Source of the DNA: Vannielia litorea | Lineage (GTDB): Bacteria; Pseudomonadota; Alphaproteobacteria; Rhodobacterales; Rhodobacteraceae | DNA: 64,000 nucleotides | Assembly (NCBI RefSeq): GCF_900142295.1 | Contig: NZ_FSRL01000001.1 | Span: 496,001 to 560,000 of the forward strand | Direction: 5' to 3' | Part shown: positions 1 through 8,235 of the stretch, piece by piece | How the letters are laid out: each line of letters opens with the position of its first letter | Position numbering within the stretch: position 1 is the stretch's first letter | Notes under the pieces: generated by a model | What the model was told of the DNA's origin: nothing | Seen by the model: the letters and a program-made list of their open reading frames with translations, nothing else | Databases searched by the model: none | Made by a program: the position numbers and the translations under genes

Positions 1-98
1 TGAAGAACGGCGTCCAGTTCCAGCGCACTTTGAGACAAGGATTGCTCGATGCCATAGGTTTCGAGCTTTCGCAGAAGTTCCTGGTCTCTCTCGCCCAA
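1..98 (-). CDS. Transcriptional regulator, N-terminal fragment (MarR-like, divergent to the efflux pump)
   Basis: Only the first 32 codons lie in the window. Reading the minus strand from a TTG at 98-96, with GGAGG five bases upstream, gives a charged helical N-terminus (MGERDQELLRKLETYGIEQS...) that runs off the edge with no stop. No domain can be seen in such a short piece. The regulator call rests on context: the gene is head-to-head with an MFS drug-efflux gene, with a palindrome between them, which is the usual MarR or TetR autoregulated arrangement. MarR is an inference. The start is well supported by the ribosome-binding site. Confidence 0.5.
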   Translation of the reverse strand, partial: MGERDQELLRKLETYGIEQSLSQSALELDAVL

Positions 99-116
99 AT
101 GGACCTCCGTATGTCG

Positions 117-147
117 TTGACATATATATGCCGCAGGCACATATATT
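117..147. promoter_or_regulatory. Promoter with overlapping operator palindrome
   Basis: A TTGACA -35 element at 117-122 is followed by AT-rich -10 candidates at 140-147, reading towards the MFS gene. Over it lies an inverted repeat: CATATATATGCC (121-132), GCA, GGCACATATATT (136-147), matching at 10 of 12 positions. Its place between a regulator and an efflux gene fits a repressor operator that would block both divergent promoters. Confidence 0.6.
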
Positions 148-198
148 CGTCGAGTGAAATTCGCAGGTGCGAATGTTTGCGCTTGAGGGGATTTACCC

Positions 199-1710
199 GT
201 GCCGACGCCAGACGACAACAATCTTGTTACAATCGACGAAAGGTCGCGCATCGGGCTTGTCCTGCTTGCCGTTGGGGCAACTTTGCTCTTTGCCTCCCTG
301 GGGCAGACGATCGTCACCACGGCGATGCCGACGATGGTTGCCGACCTGGGAGGTGTGAACCATATCACATGGGTCATCACGGCGTTTCTCCTGGCCTCCA
401 CCATCGGCGCTCCTGTCAGCGGAAAGCTGGGTGATCTGTTCGGCCGAAAGATCGTCATCCAGGGCGGAATTCTGATCTTCGTGCTCGGTGCCGCGATCTG
501 CGGATTTGCCCAGTCCATGGGCATGCTGATTGCCGGGCGTACTGTGCAGGGGCTTGGTGGCGGCGGTCTCATCGTGGTGTCGATGGCCGTAGTGGCCGAT
601 GTTCTGCCGCCGCGCGAACGGGGCAAGGCCCAAGGGCTTCTGGGTGCCGTGTTCGGCGTTTCAACGGTGATCGGGCCGCTGATCGGCGGATTCCTCGTAG
701 AAGCGCTGTCCTGGCACTGGATATTCTTCGTCAACTTCCCTGTCGGCCTCCTCGCTTTCGTGGTGCTTGGCATCGCCCTGGAAACACCAGTGCGCAAACA
801 CCGGGCGAAGCTGGATTTTCTCGGAGCCGGCCTGCTTGCCACCATCCTTTCGGTGGCAGTTCTCGGCTCCAACCTTGGCGGGACGGTCCTCCCCTGGGGC
901 AGCCCGCAATTCCTCGGCCTTCTGGCCCTGGGACTCGCTGCTGTTGCCGGGTTCGTCCTTGCCGAGCGGCGTGCGGAAGAGCCTATCCTCCCTCTTGGGC
1001 TCTTCCGCAACAACACCTTCCTCGTGGTGAACTCGGTGGGCTTCATGGTGGGTGTGGCCATGTTCGGGACGATCACCTTCATCCCGCTCTATCTGCAGGT
1101 CGTCCAAGGGGTCTCGCCCGCGGTTTCCGGCCTCTTTCTGACACCGATGATGGCAGGTCTCATCGCTTCGTCCACGGGCGCCGGGCTGATCATGGCCCGC
1201 ACAGGGCGGTACAAGATCATGCCAACCCTTTCCACGGCGTTGCTGGCCCTGGCGATGCTCTCGCTGTCTACCCTCTCGGAAGGCTCCCCTCTGTGGAAGG
1301 TTACCGTGTCGATGATCTGCGTGGGCCTTGGCCTCGGGCCGGTCTTCTCGATTGGTGTGGCCGCGATCCAGAATGCCGTGCCGCGCCATATGCTCGGGGT
1401 CGGCACCGCTTCGGCCAACATGTTCCGGCTAATCGGCGGATCGGTGGGCACCGCGGCGTTCGGAGCGCTATTCGGAACCGGGTTGATGCACAATCTTGAA
1501 GGCGCCCTGCCGGATGGAACAGGTATCCAATCGATGAGCGCATCGACGCTGGCCAAGCTCAGCCCGGAGGCGCAAGCCCAAGTTCAGCACGGATTCGCCA
1601 TGGCTTTGCACCCCATCTTCTGGATCGGCGCTGCCGTGGCCCTGTTGGCCTGCCTCGTTTCTCTCAGGCTGCGTGAACTGCCCTTGGAGAACGGCGAAGC
1701 GCGGGCCTGA
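199..1710 (+). CDS. MFS multidrug efflux transporter, DHA2 (EmrB/QacA) family, 14 TM
   Basis: This 503-residue protein has the length and hydrophobic pattern of the 14-helix DHA2 drug:H+ antiporters. The loop between helices 2 and 3 carries the MFS motif A form GKLGDLFGRK. The segment with ARTVQGLGGGGL is the EmrB/QacA motif in helix 4. It would export toxic hydrophobic compounds from the inner membrane using proton motive force. The GTG start at 199 has a GAGGGG ribosome-binding site eight bases upstream. The divergent regulator and the palindromic operator suggest induction by its substrates. Substrate identity cannot be read from the sequence. Confidence 0.9.
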   Translation: MPTPDDNNLVTIDERSRIGLVLLAVGATLLFASLGQTIVTTAMPTMVADLGGVNHITWVITAFLLASTIGAPVSGKLGDLFGRKIVIQGGILIFVLGAAICGFAQSMGMLIAGRTVQGLGGGGLIVVSMAVVADVLPPRERGKAQGLLGAVFGVSTVIGPLIGGFLVEALSWHWIFFVNFPVGLLAFVVLGIALETPVRKHRAKLDFLGAGLLATILSVAVLGSNLGGTVLPWGSPQFLGLLALGLAAVAGFVLAERRAEEPILPLGLFRNNTFLVVNSVGFMVGVAMFGTITFIPLYLQVVQGVSPAVSGLFLTPMMAGLIASSTGAGLIMARTGRYKIMPTLSTALLALAMLSLSTLSEGSPLWKVTVSMICVGLGLGPVFSIGVAAIQNAVPRHMLGVGTASANMFRLIGGSVGTAAFGALFGTGLMHNLEGALPDGTGIQSMSASTLAKLSPEAQAQVQHGFAMALHPIFWIGAAVALLACLVSLRLRELPLENGEARA

Positions 1711-1719
1711 GCCCGCGCT
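1698..1719. terminator. GC hairpin over the MFS stop codon
   Basis: A perfect nine-base-pair stem, AGCGCGGGC and GCCCGCGCT, has the stop codon TGA inside its CTGA loop. It lies between convergent genes. There is no clear T tract, so intrinsic termination is plausible but not certain. Confidence 0.45.
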
Positions 1720-1740
1720 CTCCAATCATCGTTCCGGAGA

Positions 1741-3051
1741 TCAGTGAACGATGGTTTCCTCTTTCACGAACATGTTCGCCCAGGCCCGGTCGATCAGTTC
1801 CGGCGTCATCTGGTAGGGGATGCCCTCGAACTCGCAGATGGCGATCATCTGGTCGATCAGGAAGATCGGCTGATAGTTCGCGTAAATATTGTCGATTTCC
1901 GGGTACTTCACCTTCAGAAGGTGGATGAGCGCATCCTGACTCAGCGGCATGCCGCGCTTCTTGGCCACCATGGCGAAGATCTTCAGGTAATCTTCCTGGC
2001 AGGGACCGTCGATCTTGATCTTGAAGAAGATCCGGCGAAGGGCCGCCTTGTCGAAGATCTCGTTGGGGTGGAAGTTGGTCGAAAAGATCACCAGTGTGTC
2101 GAAGGGTACCTCGAACTTTTCGCCCGATTGCAGCGCGAGGATGTCCTTGCTCTCTTCGAGCGGAACGATCCATCGGTTGACCAGCGCCTGCGGGGGCTCG
2201 GCCTGGCGGCCAAGGTCGTCGACGATGAAGATCCCGCCCGATGACTTCAGTTGAAGCGGCGCCTGGTAGGTGCGGGCGGTCGGGTTGTAGACGAGGTCAA
2301 GCATGGAGAGCGAAAGCTCACCGCCGGTGATGACGGTCGGGCGCTCGCAACGGACATAGCGGGTGTCGAACCGGCCCGAGGTGCGGCGCAGGCTGTTTGG
2401 GTCGTCGGCCTCTTCTTCCACGGCGCTGTGCACGATCGGGTCGTAGACGGTAATCACCTGCCCCGCGTATTCGATGGCGCGCGGCACATAGATCTTGTCG
2501 CCCATGGCATCGCGGATACCGTTGGAGATCGACGATTTGCCGTTACCCGGAGGGCCATACATCAGGATCGAGCGACCGGCGGAGACCGCCGGGCCGAGGT
2601 GGTCGAGCAGGCTGTCGGGCAGGATCAGGTGACCCATCGCGCCGGTAAGCTGCTGGCGGCTGATCTGGATGTTGCGGATCGACTGACGCTTGACCTGCTC
2701 CTGGTAGACTTCGAGCGGTACCGGCATGGCGCCGTAATACTCCGATTGTGCCAGCGCATCGAGCGCCCGGGCCTTGCCGGCATCGGTCAGTTGGTAGCCC
2801 ATCTCACCCGATCCGCCTGCTGTCATCGAGCCGGTGGCCTCGATCAGCTTCTGGCTGCGGGCGAGATCCACCAGCTCTTGCGTGACCGGGATCGGCAGAC
2901 AGATCGCGGGCGCAATCTCCGCCACGGTCTCTACGTTCTTGCGGAAGATCGTTTTCAGAACGATATCGCGCATCATCACCAGGGGCAGTTGCATGTCCTC
3001 CAGCCGTTTCGGGGCGGGGGGCGCAATCACGTTGGCCACTTCCATGTTCAT
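1741..3051 (-). CDS. AAA+ ATPase with N-terminal winged-helix-like domain, function unknown
   Basis: The 436-residue protein has a P-loop GPPGNGKSS at 167-175, a Walker B strand IFIVDDL at about 274-280, a sensor-1-like IFSTN at 322-326 and an RR pair at 339-340 that could supply an arginine finger. Residues 40-110 look like a winged helix ending in a YQLTDAGKARALDAL segment. The start at 3051 (MNMEVANV) has an AGGTG site upstream; the open frame extends further 5' but that part is not protein-like. It is divergent from the GT-C candidate and next to the tad locus, so a role in pilus or surface biogenesis is possible. I do not recognise a named family. It is not the TadA or TadZ ATPase, which are elsewhere in the locus. 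Confidence 0.75.
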   Translation of the reverse strand: MNMEVANVIAPPAPKRLEDMQLPLVMMRDIVLKTIFRKNVETVAEIAPAICLPIPVTQELVDLARSQKLIEATGSMTAGGSGEMGYQLTDAGKARALDALAQSEYYGAMPVPLEVYQEQVKRQSIRNIQISRQQLTGAMGHLILPDSLLDHLGPAVSAGRSILMYGPPGNGKSSISNGIRDAMGDKIYVPRAIEYAGQVITVYDPIVHSAVEEEADDPNSLRRTSGRFDTRYVRCERPTVITGGELSLSMLDLVYNPTARTYQAPLQLKSSGGIFIVDDLGRQAEPPQALVNRWIVPLEESKDILALQSGEKFEVPFDTLVIFSTNFHPNEIFDKAALRRIFFKIKIDGPCQEDYLKIFAMVAKKRGMPLSQDALIHLLKVKYPEIDNIYANYQPIFLIDQMIAICEFEGIPYQMTPELIDRAWANMFVKEETIVH

Positions 3052-3190
3052 CCGGGTCACCTGCTCGTTTCGGGCGCGCGTCAAGATTTTTCCCCGGGTT
3101 TCGCCCGATAACCGCCCTACGCTTGGACAATACCCGTGGTGAGCTGGACTGTGCCCGGTTAATGTGGCCAAAAAATGGACAAGAGCAGTG

Positions 3191-4810
3191 ATGAAAAAGA
3201 CAAACTCTGGAAGGTTGTTCGCGTTTCTGCTTGCGGTTCTGGCCGTTGAAGCCGGGATCGCCCTTTGGCGGGGGCAGTTGCTGGTGGGCAAGCATGAGGG
3301 CGACATGCTGCACCTTCTCGAGATCGTCTTTCGCATGGCGGACGGCGAGTGGCCGCATCTCGATTTCATGACACCGATCGGAGTCATGGCCTTCGCTCCC
3401 ATCTCGCTCTTCGTGAAACTGGGGGCAGGGGTGGGTCACGCCATCCACTATGGGCAGCTTCTGGTGGGGCTATGCCTGATACCCCTGGCGTGGCGGGCGG
3501 GCCTCTCGCGCCTTACCGGATACTGGCCTTACCTCTTTGGCGCTCTTATCATCATTCTGGCCACGGCGCTCGTTCACGGTGAGGCCGAGCGTTCTGTCTC
3601 GATCTCGATGCACTACAACCGTTGGGCATGGGCTTTTGCCTTCGTCGCAATCCTCATCGCGGCGCTTCCGCCAGTCGACGGCACTCGCAACCAACTCGCC
3701 GACGGCGTGGTCATAGGCGTGGCATTGGCCTTCATGGCGCTTTGCAAGGTCACATACTTAGCCGCATTCCTGATCCCCGTCTCAATCGGCTTGCTCGCCC
3801 ACCGGCAACTGCGTGCCTTCGCCGTGGCGTTTGTGACCGGGCTGGCGATCGCCGCAATCGTGACAGTCTTCGCGGGTGTGGACTTCTGGCTGGCCTATAT
3901 CGGGGACTTGCTGAGTGTTTCCCGCTCGGATGTGCGGTCCAACCCCGGCGAGCCCTTCACGGCCGTTGTGGCCGCACCTGCCTATATCGGTGGCTCGCTC
4001 GTGCTGCTGATCGGGGTGATCCTGCTGCGGCAGGCCGGAAAGGCCACCGAGGGGCTCATGTTGTTGCTGCTGGCGCCGGGTTTCTTTTATGTCACCTTCC
4101 AGAATTACGGCAACGACCCGCAATGGCTGTTGTTACTGGGAGTGCTGCTCTTCGCCGCCCGCCCGGAAGCGGGTGTGAAGAATGGCCTGGGATGGGACAT
4201 GCAGATGTCTGTCGGCCTTGCAGGCGCTGCCGCCTTTGCCATGATCATGCCATCGGCCTTCAACCTCGCCTACAGCCCGCTCCGGCACCTGGGCCAGGAC
4301 TCGGCCCAGTACTTGCCGCTTCTGCCCCGCGCGGCCCTGCATGACGATCTTCGAGCGGGGGCTGTGCGCGCCTTGCGCGCCGACAAGCGCGTGCCGATCG
4401 AGTTGCCCGCGACGGTGCCCGCGTCCTGGGAAAAGCTGACAGCGCGAGAGACCCCTACGGAGCTGAACGGCGAGACTCTCGAGCAATGCGACCTGCAACT
4501 TGGTCTCGTGGCCGTCTTCGACACGATGGCCCAGAGCCTCGAAGACAGCGGTCACAGCGGCAAGCGCATCTTCGTGACCGATCTGTTGTCGTCGATCTGG
4601 CTGTTCGGAGATTTCGCTCGTTTGGAGAAGGGAGCCCCGTGGTACTATGCCGGGCTGCCCGGCTATGCCTCCGCCGACCTCGTGCTCGTGCCGCTCTGTC
4701 CGGTCAACCCGATGGTGCGCAAGCTGACGCTCGACCGTATCGCCGAGCAGGGTGACACCCTGGAGGAGGTGGATAGGACGCCGTTCTACATCTTGCTGAA
4801 AAAGGGCTAG
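3191..4810 (+). CDS. Polytopic membrane protein, GT-C glycosyltransferase-like
   Basis: The 539-residue protein has about ten hydrophobic helices in residues 8-370 and a soluble C-terminal part of about 170 residues. The first periplasmic loop carries an acidic HEGD motif at 35-38 and a WPHLDFMTP segment, the kind of acidic first loop that binds polyprenyl-phosphate sugars in GT-C enzymes. Such enzymes use lipid-linked donors on the periplasmic side. The start at ATG 3191 is chosen over GTG 3164 because helix 1 follows directly. The gene is convergent with tadV, sharing a CTAG at the stops. With the arabinose-donor genes 20 kb away, a role as pilin glycosyltransferase is an attractive inference. 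The family assignment is by architecture only. Confidence 0.5.
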   Translation: MKKTNSGRLFAFLLAVLAVEAGIALWRGQLLVGKHEGDMLHLLEIVFRMADGEWPHLDFMTPIGVMAFAPISLFVKLGAGVGHAIHYGQLLVGLCLIPLAWRAGLSRLTGYWPYLFGALIIILATALVHGEAERSVSISMHYNRWAWAFAFVAILIAALPPVDGTRNQLADGVVIGVALAFMALCKVTYLAAFLIPVSIGLLAHRQLRAFAVAFVTGLAIAAIVTVFAGVDFWLAYIGDLLSVSRSDVRSNPGEPFTAVVAAPAYIGGSLVLLIGVILLRQAGKATEGLMLLLLAPGFFYVTFQNYGNDPQWLLLLGVLLFAARPEAGVKNGLGWDMQMSVGLAGAAAFAMIMPSAFNLAYSPLRHLGQDSAQYLPLLPRAALHDDLRAGAVRALRADKRVPIELPATVPASWEKLTARETPTELNGETLEQCDLQLGLVAVFDTMAQSLEDSGHSGKRIFVTDLLSSIWLFGDFARLEKGAPWYYAGLPGYASADLVLVPLCPVNPMVRKLTLDRIAEQGDTLEEVDRTPFYILLKKG

Positions 4811-5301
4811 ACCCCGTATTTTGCACTCATTGCAAGGTATGCGGCCAGCGTCCCTCCGAGGGCGAGACCCATCGGAAAATCCTTGCGGGTCCAGCTCTCC
4901 CAGTGCGGTACCAGGTTGCGGACCGGCGGAATGGACCGCGCAAGCCGATGGGTGAAAAAGGCCGCGAGCATGATTGCGGCGAAAAGCATCATCACGGTGA
5001 ACAGGTCTCCGAGGGCAATGAACGGCGCCATGGCGGCTGCAAACTTTGCATCCCCCGCGCCAAGCATGCCGACCATGTTCATCACGAAACCCACGGCCAG
5101 AACCGCCAGCAGATGCACCCAGCGCCACGCATAGTCGGTGAAGGGCAACAGGATGAGCCCGGCGACAGCGAAAATGCCGACCGTTGCGAGGACCGCCTTG
5201 TTGGGGATTTTCATCCGCGCCATATCCGACCATGCCACGTAGAGGCAGATCGGTGCCGTAAGGATGAAGAACCACAGGCTGGCCGTGGCGGGGGCGAGCA
5301 T
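4807..5301 (-). CDS. tadV: Tad prepilin peptidase TadV/CpaA (GxGD aspartic protease)
   Basis: The protein is 164 residues with about five membrane helices, the size of the Tad-specific peptidases that lack the methyltransferase domain. The two catalytic aspartates fit D26 (WSDMARMKIPN) and D84 in the GAGD motif at 81-84, the GxGD signature. It would cut the leader of the Flp pilins after the Gly of DG|AVTVDW in the inner membrane. It is the last gene of the tad run, 16 bases after the TPR lipoprotein gene. Its TAG stop overlaps the TAG of the convergent gene through the shared CTAG. Confidence 0.9.
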   Translation of the reverse strand: MLAPATASLWFFILTAPICLYVAWSDMARMKIPNKAVLATVGIFAVAGLILLPFTDYAWRWVHLLAVLAVGFVMNMVGMLGAGDAKFAAAMAPFIALGDLFTVMMLFAAIMLAAFFTHRLARSIPPVRNLVPHWESWTRKDFPMGLALGGTLAAYLAMSAKYGV

Positions 5302-5317
5302 TCTTGCGGCCCCCGGA

Positions 5318-6175
5318 TCAGTTGGTCACGTTGTTTTCCAGCGCCCTGAGCGACCGGACCGCCTCTTCGAAATGCTGCGGATGCGCGTCGATCGCCTCTT
5401 GCAGAAGGCCCTTGCCGGTTTCCACGTCACCCTGCTTGACGGCGGTGAGCGCCGCGGTGTGCAGCAACTGCGCGCGCTCGATTTGCGACATCTGAACCAA
5501 TGGCAGCTGATAGTTGCGCTGGGCTCCACGGGCGAGCACGAGGTTGTTCTTGGCGGTGAACAGCTCCGGATCGTACTGGATGGCCTCGACGAAGAGCTTT
5601 TCGGCGCCCTTGTAGTCTCCGCGGGAGAGCTTGGAGAAGCCCCAGTTGTTCAGAACGCCGGAAGGCTTGGTGGTGAGCGCGACGGCCGTTTCATAGAAAC
5701 TGTCGGCTTTCTTCCACTCCTTGTTGCTGTCGGCCACCATGGCCTCGAGCCGGTAGCGTTTGTAGGTCTCGTGGGTCGGCGGAATGGAGTCGAGGGTCGC
5801 CTCGGCCTCCTTCCAGTCGCCATTGCGCAGGAGCGCGTCGGCAAAGTCGACCTTGTCGTCGAGCGTGCTGTCCTCATGCTTGACGACTTTGCGCCAGGCA
5901 GCGACGGCCTCGGTGTTCTTCTTGGCGCGGACGAGGCTGAGTGCCAGGCCGCGTTGCAGGTCGATCCGCTTCGGATTGTCGCTGCTGGCGCGTTTGAAGT
6001 AGCTGACGGCCTCGTTGGGGTCGGCGACGGTGAGCATGATGTCCGACAGGCCGTTCTCATCGACGGCGTTGACCGAGGCCATCGCGCGGGACACCTCGCC
6101 GTCGCCGGATTTCTGGCAGGCCGAGAGGACCAAGGCACCCGTAAGGGCAAGGGAAATAAGGGATGTCTGGCGCAT
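5318..6175 (-). CDS. TPR lipoprotein of the Tad system (TadD-like, second copy)
   Basis: The 285-residue protein starts with a lipoprotein signal whose lipobox is LSAC (Cys at about residue 20). It then has several tetratricopeptide-like helix pairs, for example around NEAVSYFKRASSDNPKR and NNWGFSKLSRGDYKGAEK. TadD-type TPR lipoproteins help assemble the outer-membrane secretin. It follows another TPR lipoprotein gene (6206-6772) by 30 bases, so the locus encodes two. It is the larger of the two, and either could be the functional TadD. Confidence 0.85.
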   Translation of the reverse strand: MRQTSLISLALTGALVLSACQKSGDGEVSRAMASVNAVDENGLSDIMLTVADPNEAVSYFKRASSDNPKRIDLQRGLALSLVRAKKNTEAVAAWRKVVKHEDSTLDDKVDFADALLRNGDWKEAEATLDSIPPTHETYKRYRLEAMVADSNKEWKKADSFYETAVALTTKPSGVLNNWGFSKLSRGDYKGAEKLFVEAIQYDPELFTAKNNLVLARGAQRNYQLPLVQMSQIERAQLLHTAALTAVKQGDVETGKGLLQEAIDAHPQHFEEAVRSLRALENNVTN

Positions 6176-6205
6176 TTTCTGCGTCCTTTTACTGCTCTTG
6201 CTGCC

Positions 6206-6772
6206 TCATGGCGTGCTGAGAAGAAGGTATTGCCCGCTGCCCCTGCGCACCAAGTCGAAATTGGTTTCTTGTTCTTCTTCAGAACCATAGCCGGGGAGTT
6301 GCATGCGATCCATGGCGAGGTTCAGATTTTTCTTGATCTGGGCGGAATTGCCACTGTCCAGCGCGAAGGCGATCTTGAACACGCGTTCGGCCTCTCCGTA
6401 CTCCCGTTTTTCCATCAGGATGACGCCTAAGTTGTTCCAGGCAGGAGGAAATTTCTCGTCCTTCTCGATCGCCCGGCGGAGCAGGTCCTCGGCCTGGCCG
6501 AGGCGGCCGAGCTTGAGATTTGCACTGCCCAGCGCGCTCAGCACATCAACCGTCAACCCTTGCTCGGCGGCGGCGCGGTAATAGGCCGAGAGCGCCAGCT
6601 CGTACTCGCCGGCGGACATCAGGCGATGCCCGACGATGAGGCCGTCGGGGTCTTCGAAGGAGCGGGAGGAGGGGGCTTTAGTGCCCTGATTCAATTCGGA
6701 AAGTTTGCCCGACCCGCAGGCGGCGAGGGCCAGCAGGAGCAGGGCCGCGAGGGCCTTGGGGAAGTGTGCCAT
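6206..6772 (-). CDS. tadD: TadD, TPR pilotin-like lipoprotein
   Basis: This 188-residue protein has a lipobox LAAC (Cys at about residue 19) and two or three TPR units, including SAYYRAAAEQGLTVDVLSA and FPPAWNNLGVILMEKREYG. TadD proteins are outer-membrane lipoproteins needed for secretin (RcpA) stability. The start at 6772 (MAHFPKAL) begins the signal peptide; upstream codons of the open frame do not fit a signal. The gene is separated from tadC by about 450 bases that hold the iteron element, so it may begin a separate transcript. Confidence 0.85.
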   Translation of the reverse strand: MAHFPKALAALLLLALAACGSGKLSELNQGTKAPSSRSFEDPDGLIVGHRLMSAGEYELALSAYYRAAAEQGLTVDVLSALGSANLKLGRLGQAEDLLRRAIEKDEKFPPAWNNLGVILMEKREYGEAERVFKIAFALDSGNSAQIKKNLNLAMDRMQLPGYGSEEEQETNFDLVRRGSGQYLLLSTP

Positions 6773-6938
6773 GTGTGACAGGAGACTGCTCGCCTGCGTT
6801 GTTTTTCTGGCCGCGAAGATGCGCCCGCAGGGGCCTTCTGGCAAGGATCTTCGGGCCGTCGGGTGGCGAAAGGGGCAAAAAGGTGACAGCAGCGCCCGGT
6901 GGGGCAGGACTTGGCCGGGAGGTATCAGAGCACCTTAG

Positions 6939-6982
6939 CACAACCCATGCACAACTGATGCACAACCCATGCATACGCGATT
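6939..6982 (+). repeat. Iteron element, copy A: three 11-bp direct repeats
   Basis: Units CACAACCCATG (6939-6949), CACAACTGATG (6950-6960) and CACAACCCATG (6961-6971) are followed by a decayed fourth unit beginning CATACGCGATT. A GGTTAAGG follows 24 bases after the third unit. The same layout recurs at 44948. An 11-bp period places each unit on the same face of the helix, as expected for cooperative protein binding. Confidence 0.75.
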
Positions 6983-7146
6983 TGGGGCGAAAGGCGGTTA
7001 AGGCGCGGGGACGGTGGCTTGAGCCTTTCTTCAGGTCTCGCGGCCCTGTCTGCCGCACGGCTGCGCGGACCGCCGGCCGACAGGCGCACAGGTCTGGCCC
7101 GCATGCGGGTATCGTCGTGGCGTCCGCCCGGGCTGCGCCGCGGGTG

Positions 7147-7169
7147 ATCCTCGGGTCGGGCCCGAGGAT
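7147..7169. terminator. Stem-loop downstream of tadC
   Basis: Perfect nine-base-pair stem ATCCTCGGG / CCCGAGGAT with a five-base loop, 55 bases past the tadC stop on the minus strand. There is no T tract. It may be an mRNA-end hairpin or a dispersed extragenic palindrome. Confidence 0.4.
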
Positions 7170-7223
7170 GACATGGCGCCCAGCGATGGGGTGAAGGGGG
7201 CGGGGGCCAGTGTGGCCCCTGCC

Positions 7224-8225
7224 TCAGAAGAACTTCGCGTTGCTCAGCGTGTCGTAGATCTGGTAGACCGACGGGCCGATGAGGATGATCATCAGCGGCG
7301 GCACAGTGAACATCATGGTGCCGAGCGTCAGCTTGGTGGGCAGGACGTTGGCCTTTTCTTCCGCCCGCATCACCCGCTTGTCGCGCATCTCCTCGGAGAA
7401 CACCCGGAGCGCGTCGGCGATGGAGGTACCGAAACTGGCGGACTGGATCATCACGGTCACGAAGCTGGCGATGTCGGGCACGCCGCAGCGCTCGGACATG
7501 TCCTTCAGCACGTTGGACTTGTCCTTGCCGGCCTTCACCTCGTGGGCGACGATCTCGTATTCCTCGGCGAGCGCGGGATAGCCCTGGCGGATCTCCTTGC
7601 TGACGCGGATGATCGACTGGTCCATCGACTGGCCGGCCTCGACGCAGACCAGCATCATGTCGAGCGAGTCAGGAAAGCCGTTGGTGATGTCGGCCTGGCG
7701 TTGTTGCAGGCGGCGGTTGATCCAGTAGCGGGGCAGGTAGTAGCCCGCGAAGCCGGGGATCAGCACCATCATCAGGAGCTGCTTGGTTTCGACCTCGCCG
7801 GTCGCCGAGCTGACGATGGCGACGAGGAGGCCGATCAGCAGCATGCCGATGCCGAGCGAGAACTGGATGAAGTGGAACATCCGCACCGCGTTCTTGCCGC
7901 GGTAGCCGGCCTGGAGCATGCGCAGGCGGGCTGCGCTCATTTCCTCGGCGGACTGCGGCTCGAGGAAGGTGGCGAACTTGTCGAGCTTCTCGCCGCTCTT
8001 GCTGGAGGAGCGCAGCTTGGCGCCCTTGCCCTCGGCCAGCTTGGAGGCACGGCTGGCGGTGCCGCCGGTGCCCTTGAGCTTGTCCATCGGGTCTGCCTGC
8101 CGCTTGAGGAAGGTCGGCAGGGTGAGCAGCACCAGCAGGAGGCCGAGTGCGCCGATGGCGTAGAGCGGACCGAGCTCCCCGAAGGTGGCGATGAGCCAGT
8201 CGTTGGCGTTTTGCAGTAGTTCCAT
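7224..8225 (-). CDS. tadC: TadC, inner-membrane platform protein of the Tad pilus
   Basis: The 333-residue protein belongs to the T2SF/GspF fold. It has a helix at about 22-42, two more at about 120-165, the conserved segment FPDSLDMMLVCVEAGQSMD in the central cytoplasmic domain, and a C-terminal helix in FTVPPLMIILIGPSVYQI. TadC pairs with TadB to form the inner-membrane platform above the TadA motor. It starts ten bases after tadB on the same strand, so the two are co-transcribed. Confidence 0.93.
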   Translation of the reverse strand: MELLQNANDWLIATFGELGPLYAIGALGLLLVLLTLPTFLKRQADPMDKLKGTGGTASRASKLAEGKGAKLRSSSKSGEKLDKFATFLEPQSAEEMSAARLRMLQAGYRGKNAVRMFHFIQFSLGIGMLLIGLLVAIVSSATGEVETKQLLMMVLIPGFAGYYLPRYWINRRLQQRQADITNGFPDSLDMMLVCVEAGQSMDQSIIRVSKEIRQGYPALAEEYEIVAHEVKAGKDKSNVLKDMSERCGVPDIASFVTVMIQSASFGTSIADALRVFSEEMRDKRVMRAEEKANVLPTKLTLGTMMFTVPPLMIILIGPSVYQIYDTLSNAKFF

Positions 8226-8235
8226 GCTTGGGGCC

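Larger units (their letters stand above)
6773..7223. other. Intergenic region between tadC and tadD with iterons and a hairpin
   Basis: About 450 bases without a credible gene. They hold the three-iteron element at 6939-6982, a GGTTAAGG at 6996-7003 and a stem-loop at 7147-7169. Open frames here are antisense or low-quality shadows. A promoter for tadD must lie here if it is not read through from tadC, but no clear -35/-10 pair was seen. Confidence 0.6.

Noticed and set aside
1741-3402. Longer 553-residue form of the AAA+ ATPase
   Set aside because: Residues before MNMEVANV are arginine/serine-rich and overlap the divergent gene and its promoter; a ribosome-binding site supports the shorter start.
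6939-6982. CRISPR or plasmid-origin iterons
   Set aside because: The units are 11 bp with no spacers, and no cas or replication-initiation gene is nearby.
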